The notes under the pieces were generated by a model. The model worked only from the letters and a program-made list of their open reading frames with translations. It searched no databases and was not told the origin of the DNA. The position numbers and the translations under genes were made by a program. From Rhodoferax sp. (GTDB lineage Bacteria; Pseudomonadota; Gammaproteobacteria; Burkholderiales; Burkholderiaceae_C): DNA of 8,532 nt. Positions 1 through 5,772 of the stretch are shown piece after piece (position 1 is the first letter of the stretch; each line of letters begins with the position of its first letter). The stretch covers positions 1 through 8,532 of the forward strand of contig JALNWC010000090.1 of assembly GCA_023231075.1 (NCBI GenBank), read 5' to 3'.

Positions 1-2
1 CC

Positions 3-509
3 AGCGGCCTGATCGGCGAGGACCCGCAGGGTATTCCAAACAATCTGCTGCCTTTTGTGGCCCAGGTGGCGGTGGGACGGCGCGAGTTTTTGAATGTGTG
101 GGGCAATGACTACCCAACCCCTGACGGCACCGGCGTGCGCGACTACATCCATGTGGTGGACCTGGCGCTGGGGCACCTGAAGGCGCTGGCCCGCTTGAAA
201 GATCACGCCGAGTGCCGGGCCATCAACCTCGGTACCGGCGTGGGCTACAGCGTGCTCGACATGGTGCGGGCTTTTGAGCAGGCCAGCGGCAGGCCGGTGC
301 CCTACCAGGTGGCGCCGCGCCGCGCCGGCGACATTGCCAGCTGCTACGCCGACCCGGCCCAGGCGCTGGCGCTGCTGGGCTGGCGCGCCGAGCGCGGACT
401 GGATGCCATGTGTGCCGATGCCTGGCGCTGGCAAATAAATTCAATCGCGGCGAGGGCGCCGCTCCCACAGGGATTTGTAGGTTCGAATTCATTCGACCTG
501 GCGGGTTGA
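3..509 (+). CDS. galE: UDP-glucose 4-epimerase GalE, C-terminal part (5' end outside window)
   Basis: This is the 3' end of a gene that begins before the window; 168 residues are visible, read in frame from base 3. GalE is a cytoplasmic NAD-dependent short-chain dehydrogenase-type enzyme that interconverts UDP-glucose and UDP-galactose, supplying galactose for surface polysaccharides. The visible part carries family signatures: IPNNLLPFVAQVA near the start, then NVWGNDYPTPDGTGVRDYIH, the substrate-domain segment that follows the catalytic core. The Ser/Tyr/Lys catalytic residues lie outside the window. The usual C-terminal DAWRWQ is present around base 433. Family members normally stop about ten residues later, but here 24 residues follow, and they are encoded by REP-type repeat DNA (444-499), so the native end appears to have been replaced. 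The tail probably matters little for catalysis; that is inference. Confidence 0.93.
   Translation, partial: SGLIGEDPQGIPNNLLPFVAQVAVGRREFLNVWGNDYPTPDGTGVRDYIHVVDLALGHLKALARLKDHAECRAINLGTGVGYSVLDMVRAFEQASGRPVPYQVAPRRAGDIASCYADPAQALALLGWRAERGLDAMCADAWRWQINSIAARAPLPQGFVGSNSFDLAG
444..469 (-). repeat. REP-like element, copy 1, inside the galE 3' end
   Basis: A 26-nt sequence identical to 2765-2790. Read on the minus strand it begins TGTGGGAGC and contains a 16-nt hairpin (447-462) with 6-bp arms GCGGCG/CGCCGC and a 4-nt loop. A GTGG/GTAG head followed by a GC-rich imperfect palindrome is the hallmark of bacterial REP elements, which are mobilised by RAYT (TnpA-REP) transposases. No such transposase is in the window. 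Unusually, the element lies in the coding frame of galE and supplies part of its C-terminal tail. Confidence 0.8.
477..499 (+). repeat. Second REP-like palindrome with GTAG head, facing copy 1
   Basis: GTAG at 477-480 is followed by an imperfect hairpin. The arms are AGGTTCGAAT (479-488) and ATTCGACCT (491-499), pairing over 9 bp with one bulged T; the inner 6 bp (483-488 with 491-496) pair perfectly. Its head faces the head of the element at 444-469, giving an inverted REP pair like a BIME or REPIN. It encodes the last residues of GalE before the stop at 507-509. It lacks a following T-run, so it is not a convincing intrinsic terminator. Confidence 0.5.
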
Positions 510-532
510 TATCCATATTTGGTTGATTAAAC

Positions 533-560
533 TTGATTTCTCCGCTTTAACACCGATAAT
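533..560 (+). promoter_or_regulatory. Likely sigma-70 promoter of the HTH-peptidase/PIN operon
   Basis: TTGATT (533-538) as -35 and GATAAT (555-560) as -10 are separated by 16 nt. They match the consensus hexamers at 4/6 and 5/6 positions. Transcription would start at about 566-569, directly at the ATG at 570, giving a leaderless or nearly leaderless mRNA. This fits the absence of any Shine-Dalgarno sequence before that ATG. A second TTGATT sits 10 nt upstream (523-528), and GTTGATTAAAC (522-532) is nearly palindromic, so this stretch could be an operator for the encoded HTH protein. The hexamers are seen in the sequence; the start point and autoregulation are inference. Confidence 0.55.
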
Positions 561-569
561 CCGCTGCTT

Positions 570-1691
570 ATGCAAAAAGCTATCCATACTGAAAACGTCA
601 AGAACGCCATTCGAGCCCTGGGCTGGACTCAAAAGGAGTTGGCAGTCCAGTTGGGCGTAACAGGGCAGGCCGTCACCAACTGGATGAAGGGCAATGATTT
701 CCCCCGCCCGGACAAGCTTCTCAAACTTGCCACCACATTGAAGCTGGGATTTGGCGAGCTAGTGAGCGTGCCAAAAGAGTCTGTGCCGGTCATTGCCTTC
801 CGCAAAAAAGGTGGCGCAAAGACCACCGACGAGCACGTTACCAAAGCTATGGTCATGGGCGCCTTGTTGAAGGCATTGGTCCCTTTTTTGCCTGCACTCC
901 CACAGCTACGTCGGCAGGTGTCGGCACCTCCCACTGATTACGATGCGTTGCAGGCCGTTGTGGCGCAGGTTCGCAAGAGCCTGGGCTTGGGTGAAGGCGC
1001 GATATTGCACTACGAGCAGTTGCTGAGCGAGTTTGCAGAGAATGGTGCCATCGTCATTCCCGTGATGTGGGGTGCACTGCAGAACCATAAAAATGCGTTG
1101 CATATTTTGCTACCCCAAGAGAACGTGACCTTCATTTTTTTGAATCTTGATACCCACCTGGAGGACTTCAAATTCTGGATGGCGCATGAGTTGGCACATG
1201 TGTTTACAACCGAACTGGCGGGTACTGACGAGGGCGAAGATTTTGCCGATGCCTTTGCCGGAGCGTTGTTGTTTCCCCGTGAATTGGCGCGTAAGGTTTA
1301 TGAACAGCTGGCTGGTCAAACGAAGGCCCACGAGGCCAAAGTGCTCAAAGCTTTCGCCCATGAGCATGGCATTTCCCTGTACAGCGTGTTCGCCGAGGTC
1401 AATCGTTATGTGGATTCACAAGGTTTGCCAGCCCTGAAGCATGTGGGTACAGACATTCATGCCATGCGAAATGCGCAGCGTGGAAAGCTGGTGAGTGAAA
1501 ACTTGTTTGCACCCTTGCCACCCGAGCCTGCCGCTTACCTGGCTGCTGCAGAGCGGCAGTTTCAGAGTAGTTTCTTCCAGGCCTTGCGCCGAATGGTGCA
1601 GGAAAAGCAGATTGGTGCGGGCTATATCCAACAGGTCATGGACATACCCATGCAAGACGCGTTGGCTCTGCATGGGGAGTTGACCCGGTGA
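570..1691 (+). CDS. Cro/C1-type HTH regulator fused to ImmA/IrrE-family metallopeptidase
   Basis: The protein has 373 residues and two clear domains. Residues 8-65 form a Cro/C1-type helix-turn-helix, with the core WTQKELAVQLGVTGQAVTNW at 19-38. A linker containing a hydrophobic patch (about 94-112) leads to an ImmA/IrrE-like (COG2856) peptidase domain from about 125 to 290. Its zinc site is HELAH at 206-210 (His206, Glu207, His210), with a probable third ligand Glu223 in EDFADAFAGALLFP. In this family such proteins typically act as repressors that control a neighbouring gene and, in ImmA or IrrE/PprI, cleave a repressor under stress. The ATG at 570 was chosen because the HTH begins almost at once. 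No Shine-Dalgarno is visible, and a promoter abuts the start. The gene overlaps the PIN gene by 4 nt (GTGA), so the peptidase-HTH is the likely antitoxin or regulator. Base composition is lower in GC than that of its neighbours. The domain call is firm; the biological role is inferred. Confidence 0.88.
   Translation: MQKAIHTENVKNAIRALGWTQKELAVQLGVTGQAVTNWMKGNDFPRPDKLLKLATTLKLGFGELVSVPKESVPVIAFRKKGGAKTTDEHVTKAMVMGALLKALVPFLPALPQLRRQVSAPPTDYDALQAVVAQVRKSLGLGEGAILHYEQLLSEFAENGAIVIPVMWGALQNHKNALHILLPQENVTFIFLNLDTHLEDFKFWMAHELAHVFTTELAGTDEGEDFADAFAGALLFPRELARKVYEQLAGQTKAHEAKVLKAFAHEHGISLYSVFAEVNRYVDSQGLPALKHVGTDIHAMRNAQRGKLVSENLFAPLPPEPAAYLAAAERQFQSSFFQALRRMVQEKQIGAGYIQQVMDIPMQDALALHGELTR
1674..1679 (+). 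promoter_or_regulatory. Ribosome binding site of the PIN gene
   Basis: GGGGAG lies inside the end of the upstream gene, 8 nt before the GTG at 1688. It supports that GTG as the true start and, together with the 4-nt stop/start overlap, suggests translational coupling of the two proteins. Confidence 0.65.
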
Positions 1692-2287
1692 CCACTGAAG
1701 TCCTGCTGGACACGAATACGTATCTTCGCCTTGCTAAGCGTATTCGCCCTGCCGTCGGCAGGCAGTTTGGACAAGTGCCTTATGTGCTGATCATTCTCAA
1801 GGCTGTCGAGGATGAGGTTCATCAAAGTTCAAAACTGCGATTCAAAAACCCGTGGTTTGATGAACCTGAATTTGCGCAGGAGCGTATGGCTAAGCAGGTG
1901 CGACTCAGTGCCGTCGATAAGTCGCAGATAGAGCTGGTACGCGATGTGCTGCTGGGTATTGTTCAGCTTGACATTGACAAATACACATCAAACAAACGCT
2001 CACCCCCGGGGCGGACAGATTGTTGGTTGCTGGCTTATGGACAAGTGAGAGATGCCATTGTCGCAACCGACGATTTGGGTATGCACACCTTGGCAGCCGA
2101 GGCCGGGCTGAGGGTCTGGCACGGTTACGAACTTCTTTTAAAGCTCAAAACCGCCAAAGTAGTGGATAAGCAGAAGGTGCGTGAGATTTACGAAGCGCTG
2201 GAGGCGAATGACGACCTGACGGAAACCTGGCGTCGGGCCAAGCACGATCAATTTGCGAAGATTTTTGGGTCGAAGGGCTCGCAATGA
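1688..2287 (+). CDS. PIN-domain protein, putative ribonuclease (VapC-like toxin candidate)
   Basis: The protein has 199 residues. Its features fit the PIN fold, a magnesium-dependent ribonuclease domain common in VapC toxins. They are LLDTNTYLRLAK at 6-17 (Asp8, Asn10), an acidic EDE at 41-43, RTDCWLLAYG at 109-118 (Asp111) and IVATDDLGM at 124-132 (Asp128/129). Together these supply the expected four acidic positions. It is longer than a typical VapC (about 130 residues), with an insertion around 45-105 and a C-terminal helical tail after about 150. The GTG start overlaps the stop of the HTH-peptidase gene by 4 nt and has a good ribosome binding site. Co-expression with an HTH-ImmA/IrrE protein rather than a VapB-type antitoxin makes this an atypical pair. 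The last six residues and the stop codon are encoded by one arm of a perfect 22-bp inverted repeat (2267-2288), so the original C-terminus may have been altered. The fold assignment is fairly sure; RNA target and toxicity are unknown. Confidence 0.82.
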   Translation: MTTEVLLDTNTYLRLAKRIRPAVGRQFGQVPYVLIILKAVEDEVHQSSKLRFKNPWFDEPEFAQERMAKQVRLSAVDKSQIELVRDVLLGIVQLDIDKYTSNKRSPPGRTDCWLLAYGQVRDAIVATDDLGMHTLAAEAGLRVWHGYELLLKLKTAKVVDKQKVREIYEALEANDDLTETWRRAKHDQFAKIFGSKGSQ

Positions 2288-2325
2288 CGGTGCTGTTATG
2301 GCTGTCATTGCGAGCCCTTCGACCC
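2267..2325. repeat. Perfect 22-bp inverted repeat overlapping the PIN gene stop
   Basis: The arms are 2267-2288 (starting GGGTCGAAGG) and 2304-2325 (ending CTTCGACCC), perfectly complementary over 22 bp, with a 15-nt loop at 2289-2303. The left arm carries the end and TGA of the PIN reading frame. Transcribed, it would form a very stable hairpin, possibly protecting the mRNA 3' end. There is no T-run after it, so simple intrinsic termination is unlikely. The right arm begins GTCATTGCGAG, the opening of a type of dispersed repeat common in environmental bacterial genomes. Confidence 0.85.
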
Positions 2326-2363
2326 TTCGTCAAGCTCAGGACAGGCTAAAGCGCGGCAATCCA
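2304..2363 (+). repeat. Dispersed repeat unit, copy A
   Basis: The unit opens with GTCATTGCGAG and closes with GCGGCAATCCA, giving it short complementary ends (ATTGC/GCAAT). Its 30-nt segment 2334-2363 is present as an exact inverted copy at 5773-5802. The AGCCCTTCGAC at 2313-2323 also recurs, inverted, at 5805-5815. Copy A has a 10-nt stretch (CCTTCGTCAA) between these blocks where copy B has only 2 nt. It fills the space between the PIN and VanZ genes. Confidence 0.85.
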
Positions 2364-2384
2364 TGAAACCGATAAGATCATCAA

Positions 2385-2759
2385 ATGAAAAATCATCGCT
2401 TTGCACAAGGTTTGTTGTTATTGCAGGTGCTGCTGCTTTTTGTGGGCACACAAATGCCGGGTGCCTTGCGCGCCGAGCTGGAGGCCAGCATGCATTCGCC
2501 CTGGAGCCTTTCGTCTTGGGCGCATTTTGTAATTTTTGTGGGCATGGCCGCCGTGGCCTATGCCCGACCCATGGCCTGGCCCTGGCACCGGGTGCTGCTG
2601 GCGGCGCTGTTCCTGGCACTGGCTTCCGAGGCGTTGCAGTTTTTTGCCACAGACCGGCACCCGCGCTGGCTCGATGTGGGCATTGACATGGCCGGCGCCG
2701 TGGTGGGGCTGGGGCTGGTTGTTTTGTGGGAGGCCCGCCCTCGGGCCGATGGCCGTTGA
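2385..2759 (+). CDS. VanZ-family small integral membrane protein
   Basis: The protein has 124 residues with about four hydrophobic segments (roughly 6-22, 45-60, 68-86 and 97-115), so it is an inner-membrane protein. The VanZ-family pattern is visible: a His-Phe in the second segment (AHFVIFVG, His47), SEALQFF at 81-87 followed by Arg91, then LDVGIDMAGAVVGLGL (Asp97, Asp101). VanZ-like proteins are widespread; the name comes from a teicoplanin-resistance accessory gene, but most members have no assigned function and the name should not be read as antibiotic resistance. The ATG at 2385 has no obvious Shine-Dalgarno, and the DNA just upstream is repeat sequence (2304-2363). Base composition returns to high GC here, like galE, suggesting it belongs to the resident chromosome. 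It may once have followed galE directly. Confidence 0.8.
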   Translation: MKNHRFAQGLLLLQVLLLFVGTQMPGALRAELEASMHSPWSLSSWAHFVIFVGMAAVAYARPMAWPWHRVLLAALFLALASEALQFFATDRHPRWLDVGIDMAGAVVGLGLVVLWEARPRADGR

Positions 2760-2764
2760 AGGCC

Positions 2765-2790
2765 ATCGCGGCGAGGGCGCCGCTCCCACA
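2765..2790 (-). repeat. REP-like element, copy 2, between convergent genes
   Basis: An exact 26-nt copy of 444-469, in the same orientation. Its hairpin arms are 2768-2773 and 2778-2783. It lies in the 55-nt gap between the 3' ends of the convergent vanZ-like and YjbH genes, a typical REP location, where the hairpin may slow transcription or protect mRNA ends. The nearest T-rich sequence is too weak to call an intrinsic terminator. Confidence 0.8.
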
Positions 2791-2814
2791 AAATGCAGCC
2801 CAACAAAGGCAGCG

Positions 2815-4908
2815 TTACAGCGGCATCAACCCACGCCCATACAGGTAAAACGACTCGCGCAGGCGCGGCAATTGGGTGCCGAGGTAGTCGGGCGTCATGC
2901 GGCCTGAGTTGAGTAGCTCCACCTCAGATTTGTAGCTCAGGTCCACCGGGCGCACGGCGTTGGGGCGCTGGGCGTTGGCTTTGTCGGTGTCCGAGGTCAG
3001 CAGCGTGCGAAACGGCAATGCAAAGCGCGGGTTGCCGCTGAGCTGGATGGCTTGGGCGCCCATGCCCTGGCGCGGCGTGAGCGGCAGGCTCAGTTCCAGG
3101 CCGACAAAGCGGTTGCCGCCGCCTTCGCGTGCAAACAGTTGCAGGGCCACGTCACCAAACCAGCGCGTCAGCGCCAGGGCCGGGCCTTTGCTGCCGTCGG
3201 TGTAGCTGTGCAGGCCGCCTTCAAGCCAGGTGCTGGGGCTCATGCGCCAGCGGTAGCTGGCCGAGCTGGCATCAAAGGTGCCGGGCACCTCAGAGCTGTC
3301 GGTCAGGTGCACGGCGCGGGCGCGCAGGTGCACGCTGTCTTCGTTGCGGCCGGGCACCAGCATGGTGGCTTCGGCCTCCAGGCCCACGGTGTTGTACTGG
3401 TACATCCCAGCGCCCACGCTGGCCAGAGCGTGCTGGCCCAGCCAGAACGATTGCTGCAGCGCCAGGGTTTGCAGGCCGTTGCGGTGGCGCAGGTTGGCAA
3501 AGGCGGCGCCGGGTTCCATCAGAACGCTGTTGTCGATGCGTTGCACCACGTCGGCATAGGCTTCGGCGCCGGTCCAGAGTGGCACACTGGTGCGCGCCTG
3601 CAGGGCCACGGAGTAGTCAAACAGCCCGATTTCGGTGCCCACGGTGTAGTTGAGCAGCGGGCTCAAGGCCACGCGCACCCGGTGGGTGGCTTGCTGGCTG
3701 CCGCGCTCCCACTGCACGGCATCGGCGTCATAGCCGGGCAGGGGGCCAAAGCCCAGGGTGGCCTGCACGGCAGATGATTCGGCCGCGTCGCGCAGCCAGG
3801 CGCGGTAGCTGGGCACGCTGACCGATGCCTCGGACACCACCAGACCGGTCTTGCGGGTGATCACATGCAGGCGGCGACTGTTGGCGGGCGCGTGTTCGGC
3901 GGCCAGGCCCAGCACGATGCCCAGGGCATCGACTTCGTTGTGCAGGTAGCGCTGGTTTTCATATTCCACCACCAGGTTGTCGCCGAGGGTGCCCACGCGC
4001 ACGCGTTCAAGTCCGGCGGCGCGCAGCGTGGTGTGGAGCGTCGCCAGGCGCTCGGTGCGGGTGGGTGCCGGGGTGTTGCCTGATGCCGCCAGCGCGGGCA
4101 GGGGCGGGTGCGCCTGGGCCGCGCTGCGGCTGCGCTGCTCGCGCGTGGCGTCGTCAGTCTGCAGTGGCACGATCAGTGACAGATTGAAGCTGGTGGCGTC
4201 GGCCGATTTGCCTGCCAGGTCAGTGCCGCCAAACGAGCGCTGCACCGAACCCACCACTTGCGAGTCGCCCAGCCAGGGCAGCACCGGGCTGTAATAGCGC
4301 ACCCCGGCATGGCGCCGGGTGCCGTCGGTTTCGGCCAGCAGGGTGGCGCGGGTGTTCCATAGGCGCAGTTCGGCACCGCCAAATACGCCGTCGAGCACGC
4401 GGGCCTTGCCCACCACCGATTTTTCGCTTTGTCCGTAGCCCAGGGACCAGCGCAGCGGACCCAGCTCGTCGCTGGCCACGGCATAGAGCGACCTGAAGTA
4501 CACCGCCGCCTCGCCGCCTTGGTCAGTAAAACCGACAGCCAGCTTGGGCAGGCCTGCCGCTTCGATGGGCAGCTGCCATTTGAGGTTGCCGGAAATGTCG
4601 CCGCCCACATATTTTGTCTCGCCGGGCTTCATGTTCTGGGTGTGGTTCAGGCGGCCAAACAGCTCAACGCCGCCGCCCAGACCAAAACCCAGGGTGTAGT
4701 TGCGGTGCTGGTTGTAGGTGCCCAGTTGGGGGTCGTGGTCGTCGCCCAGGCTGAGGGCGGCATCGCCCGCGCCCAGCACATAAGCCGACGGAATGTGCAG
4801 GCCGCCCACCGCGCCAATGCTGGCCACGCCCACGCCTTGGGCCTGGGTGGCAAAGGCCGGCAACAGCAGCGCGCCGGCCGCAGCGCAAAGGGAGGTGAGT
4901 GTTTTCAT
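2815..4908 (-). CDS. YjbH-domain outer-membrane protein, exopolysaccharide-related
   Basis: The protein has 697 residues. An N-terminal signal peptide (1-23, MKTLTSLCAAAGALLLPAFA then TQA) directs export. The mature start, GVGVASIGAVGGLHIPSAYV, and alternating Gly/aromatic strands suggest a first beta-barrel region to about 250. A Pro/Ala/Ser-rich linker (about 255-285) follows, then a soluble segment with VEYENQRYLHNEVDALGIVL at 314-333, a YjbH hallmark. A second barrel-like half runs to the C-terminus, which ends in an aromatic-rich strand. In E. coli YjbH is encoded with YjbE, F and G and is linked to exopolysaccharide production or export; no yjbE, F or G is in this window. The ATG at 4908 has no clear Shine-Dalgarno. 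A strong terminator-like hairpin lies 24 nt upstream, so expression may depend on read-through. The exact role here is inferred from the family. Confidence 0.85.
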   Translation of the reverse strand: MKTLTSLCAAAGALLLPAFATQAQGVGVASIGAVGGLHIPSAYVLGAGDAALSLGDDHDPQLGTYNQHRNYTLGFGLGGGVELFGRLNHTQNMKPGETKYVGGDISGNLKWQLPIEAAGLPKLAVGFTDQGGEAAVYFRSLYAVASDELGPLRWSLGYGQSEKSVVGKARVLDGVFGGAELRLWNTRATLLAETDGTRRHAGVRYYSPVLPWLGDSQVVGSVQRSFGGTDLAGKSADATSFNLSLIVPLQTDDATREQRSRSAAQAHPPLPALAASGNTPAPTRTERLATLHTTLRAAGLERVRVGTLGDNLVVEYENQRYLHNEVDALGIVLGLAAEHAPANSRRLHVITRKTGLVVSEASVSVPSYRAWLRDAAESSAVQATLGFGPLPGYDADAVQWERGSQQATHRVRVALSPLLNYTVGTEIGLFDYSVALQARTSVPLWTGAEAYADVVQRIDNSVLMEPGAAFANLRHRNGLQTLALQQSFWLGQHALASVGAGMYQYNTVGLEAEATMLVPGRNEDSVHLRARAVHLTDSSEVPGTFDASSASYRWRMSPSTWLEGGLHSYTDGSKGPALALTRWFGDVALQLFAREGGGNRFVGLELSLPLTPRQGMGAQAIQLSGNPRFALPFRTLLTSDTDKANAQRPNAVRPVDLSYKSEVELLNSGRMTPDYLGTQLPRLRESFYLYGRGLMPL

Positions 4909-4929
4909 GCAGATTCAGGTGGATGTGGC

Positions 4930-4960
4930 AAAAAAAACCCGCTGGCTACAGCGGGTTTTT
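4930..4960 (-). terminator. Intrinsic terminator after the lipoprotein gene
   Basis: A hairpin with an 11-bp stem (4933-4943 pairing with 4950-4960; core AACCCGCT/AGCGGGTT) and a 6-nt loop. Read on the minus strand it is followed by a run of eight T (complement of 4930-4937, partly within the stem). It lies 28 nt past the stop of the lipoprotein gene and immediately before the YjbH gene on the same strand. The plus-strand reading also has five T, but no plus-strand gene ends there. Confidence 0.85.
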
Positions 4961-4988
4961 GTGGAGCGCGTGGCGCTACAGGGTTTGA

Positions 4989-5624
4989 TCAGGAGCCGCC
5001 GCCGGTGACGACGGTGCCCGCGACCGTGCCCAAGGTGCCGCCATTCACCGTGACGGTGTTGACGCCGTTGACGTTGGTGACTGTTACCGTGACAGTTGCC
5101 GGTGCGGAGGTGGTGCCAGTGCCCAGAAGCAAAGTTGAAGTTGTCGTGAAGGTGTTGGTTCCACCCTGGGCCACAGTTTCATCGCCGGTTTCTGCATCAA
5201 ATGCGCAGGGGGTTACGGGGATTATCGTTGGAGCCACAATGCCCGGGATGGTCGAAGCCGTGATGTTGAAGATGCATGAGCCAAAGCTTAATGTGCCTGT
5301 GGCGGTGCCGGTACCCGCTGCAATCGAAAAATCAGGAGTTGTAGCGCCAGCAGGGGGGGCCGTGAATGTGACCGTCGTAGGGACAGTGGTGCCGAATGCC
5401 GGGACACCCGTAGGGAAACTAAAACCAGTCGACACGGCCGTCAACGCAGCGGTTGCAGTAGTTGCCGTCGCAGGAGCAATAGTGACAGCAGCAATGTCGT
5501 CCACTGCAATGGTGGCTGCCGGCGTGGCATCGTCGTCGCCGCCACAGGCGGCCAGCGTGGCGGCCAGAGTCAGGCCTAAAGCGAATTTGGCGAGCGTGAC
5601 GCCAGAAGCGGAAAATTTAAGCAT
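4989..5624 (-). CDS. Putative lipoprotein, Thr/Ala/Val/Gly-rich, unknown function
   Basis: The protein has 211 residues. The N-terminus is a lipoprotein signal peptide: a Lys-containing start, the hydrophobic stretch FALGLTLAATLAAC and lipobox LAAC with lipidated Cys27, then GGDDD. Gly at +2 suggests sorting to the outer membrane. The rest is low-complexity, rich in Thr, Ala, Val and Gly with alternating beta-strand patterns (for example ATVTVTVTNVNGVNTVTV at 176-193). Two further cysteines (117 and 140) could form a disulfide, and the chain ends in GGGS. The ATG at 5624 is chosen over longer frames because it begins the signal peptide and is preceded by AGGGA 7 nt upstream. It lies upstream of the YjbH gene on the same strand, but a terminator separates them. 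I recognise no family; a surface or cell-envelope protein is the safest description. Confidence 0.75.
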   Translation of the reverse strand: MLKFSASGVTLAKFALGLTLAATLAACGGDDDATPAATIAVDDIAAVTIAPATATTATAALTAVSTGFSFPTGVPAFGTTVPTTVTFTAPPAGATTPDFSIAAGTGTATGTLSFGSCIFNITASTIPGIVAPTIIPVTPCAFDAETGDETVAQGGTNTFTTTSTLLLGTGTTSAPATVTVTVTNVNGVNTVTVNGGTLGTVAGTVVTGGGS

Positions 5625-5653
5625 GGTGATATCCCTGTTGATGAAAAATACAT

Positions 5654-5665
5654 TGACGAACGTCA
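5654..5665. promoter_or_regulatory. Small palindrome upstream of the lipoprotein gene
   Basis: TGACG and CGTCA arms, separated by AA, form a perfect 5-bp inverted repeat 29 nt before the lipoprotein start codon. It could be an operator half-site pair or chance. No confident -35/-10 pair was found near it. Confidence 0.25.
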
Positions 5666-5772
5666 GCATTCTGGAGGGCCCGGTGGCATGGTTTGGCTGG
5701 GTTTGTTTTCTCCATGACAAAGTTTCCCCAATTTTTTCTTAAGCAACCTATGGGCAATCCCGGCAGCCCGCC

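Noticed and set aside
2267..2363. CRISPR-like or insertion-sequence reading of the repeat block after the PIN gene
   Set aside because: No regular repeat-spacer pattern, no transposase frame and no target-site duplication are visible; an inverted repeat plus a dispersed repeat explains it.
2305..2766. 153-codon minus-strand frame opposite the VanZ-like gene
   Set aside because: Pro/Arg/Ala-rich shadow of the VanZ-like frame that also runs into the repeat; no domain seen.
3052..3777. 241-codon plus-strand frame inside the YjbH gene
   Set aside because: Entirely antisense to a recognised gene; the Ala/Gly/His/Gln-rich product is a codon-bias shadow.
5685..5701. Possible sigma-54 promoter (TGGCATG then TGGCT)
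   Set aside because: The spacing between the GG and GC elements is off by one and the second element is imperfect. It would also point into the repeat and relic region, where no intact gene follows.
4429..5742. Open reading frame of 437 codons on the plus strand, antisense to the YjbH and lipoprotein genes
   Set aside because: It spans two well-supported minus-strand genes and the terminator between them. Its product is low-complexity Val/Ala/Gly sequence mirroring the opposite strand, with no recognisable domain. Long antisense frames are common in high-GC DNA.
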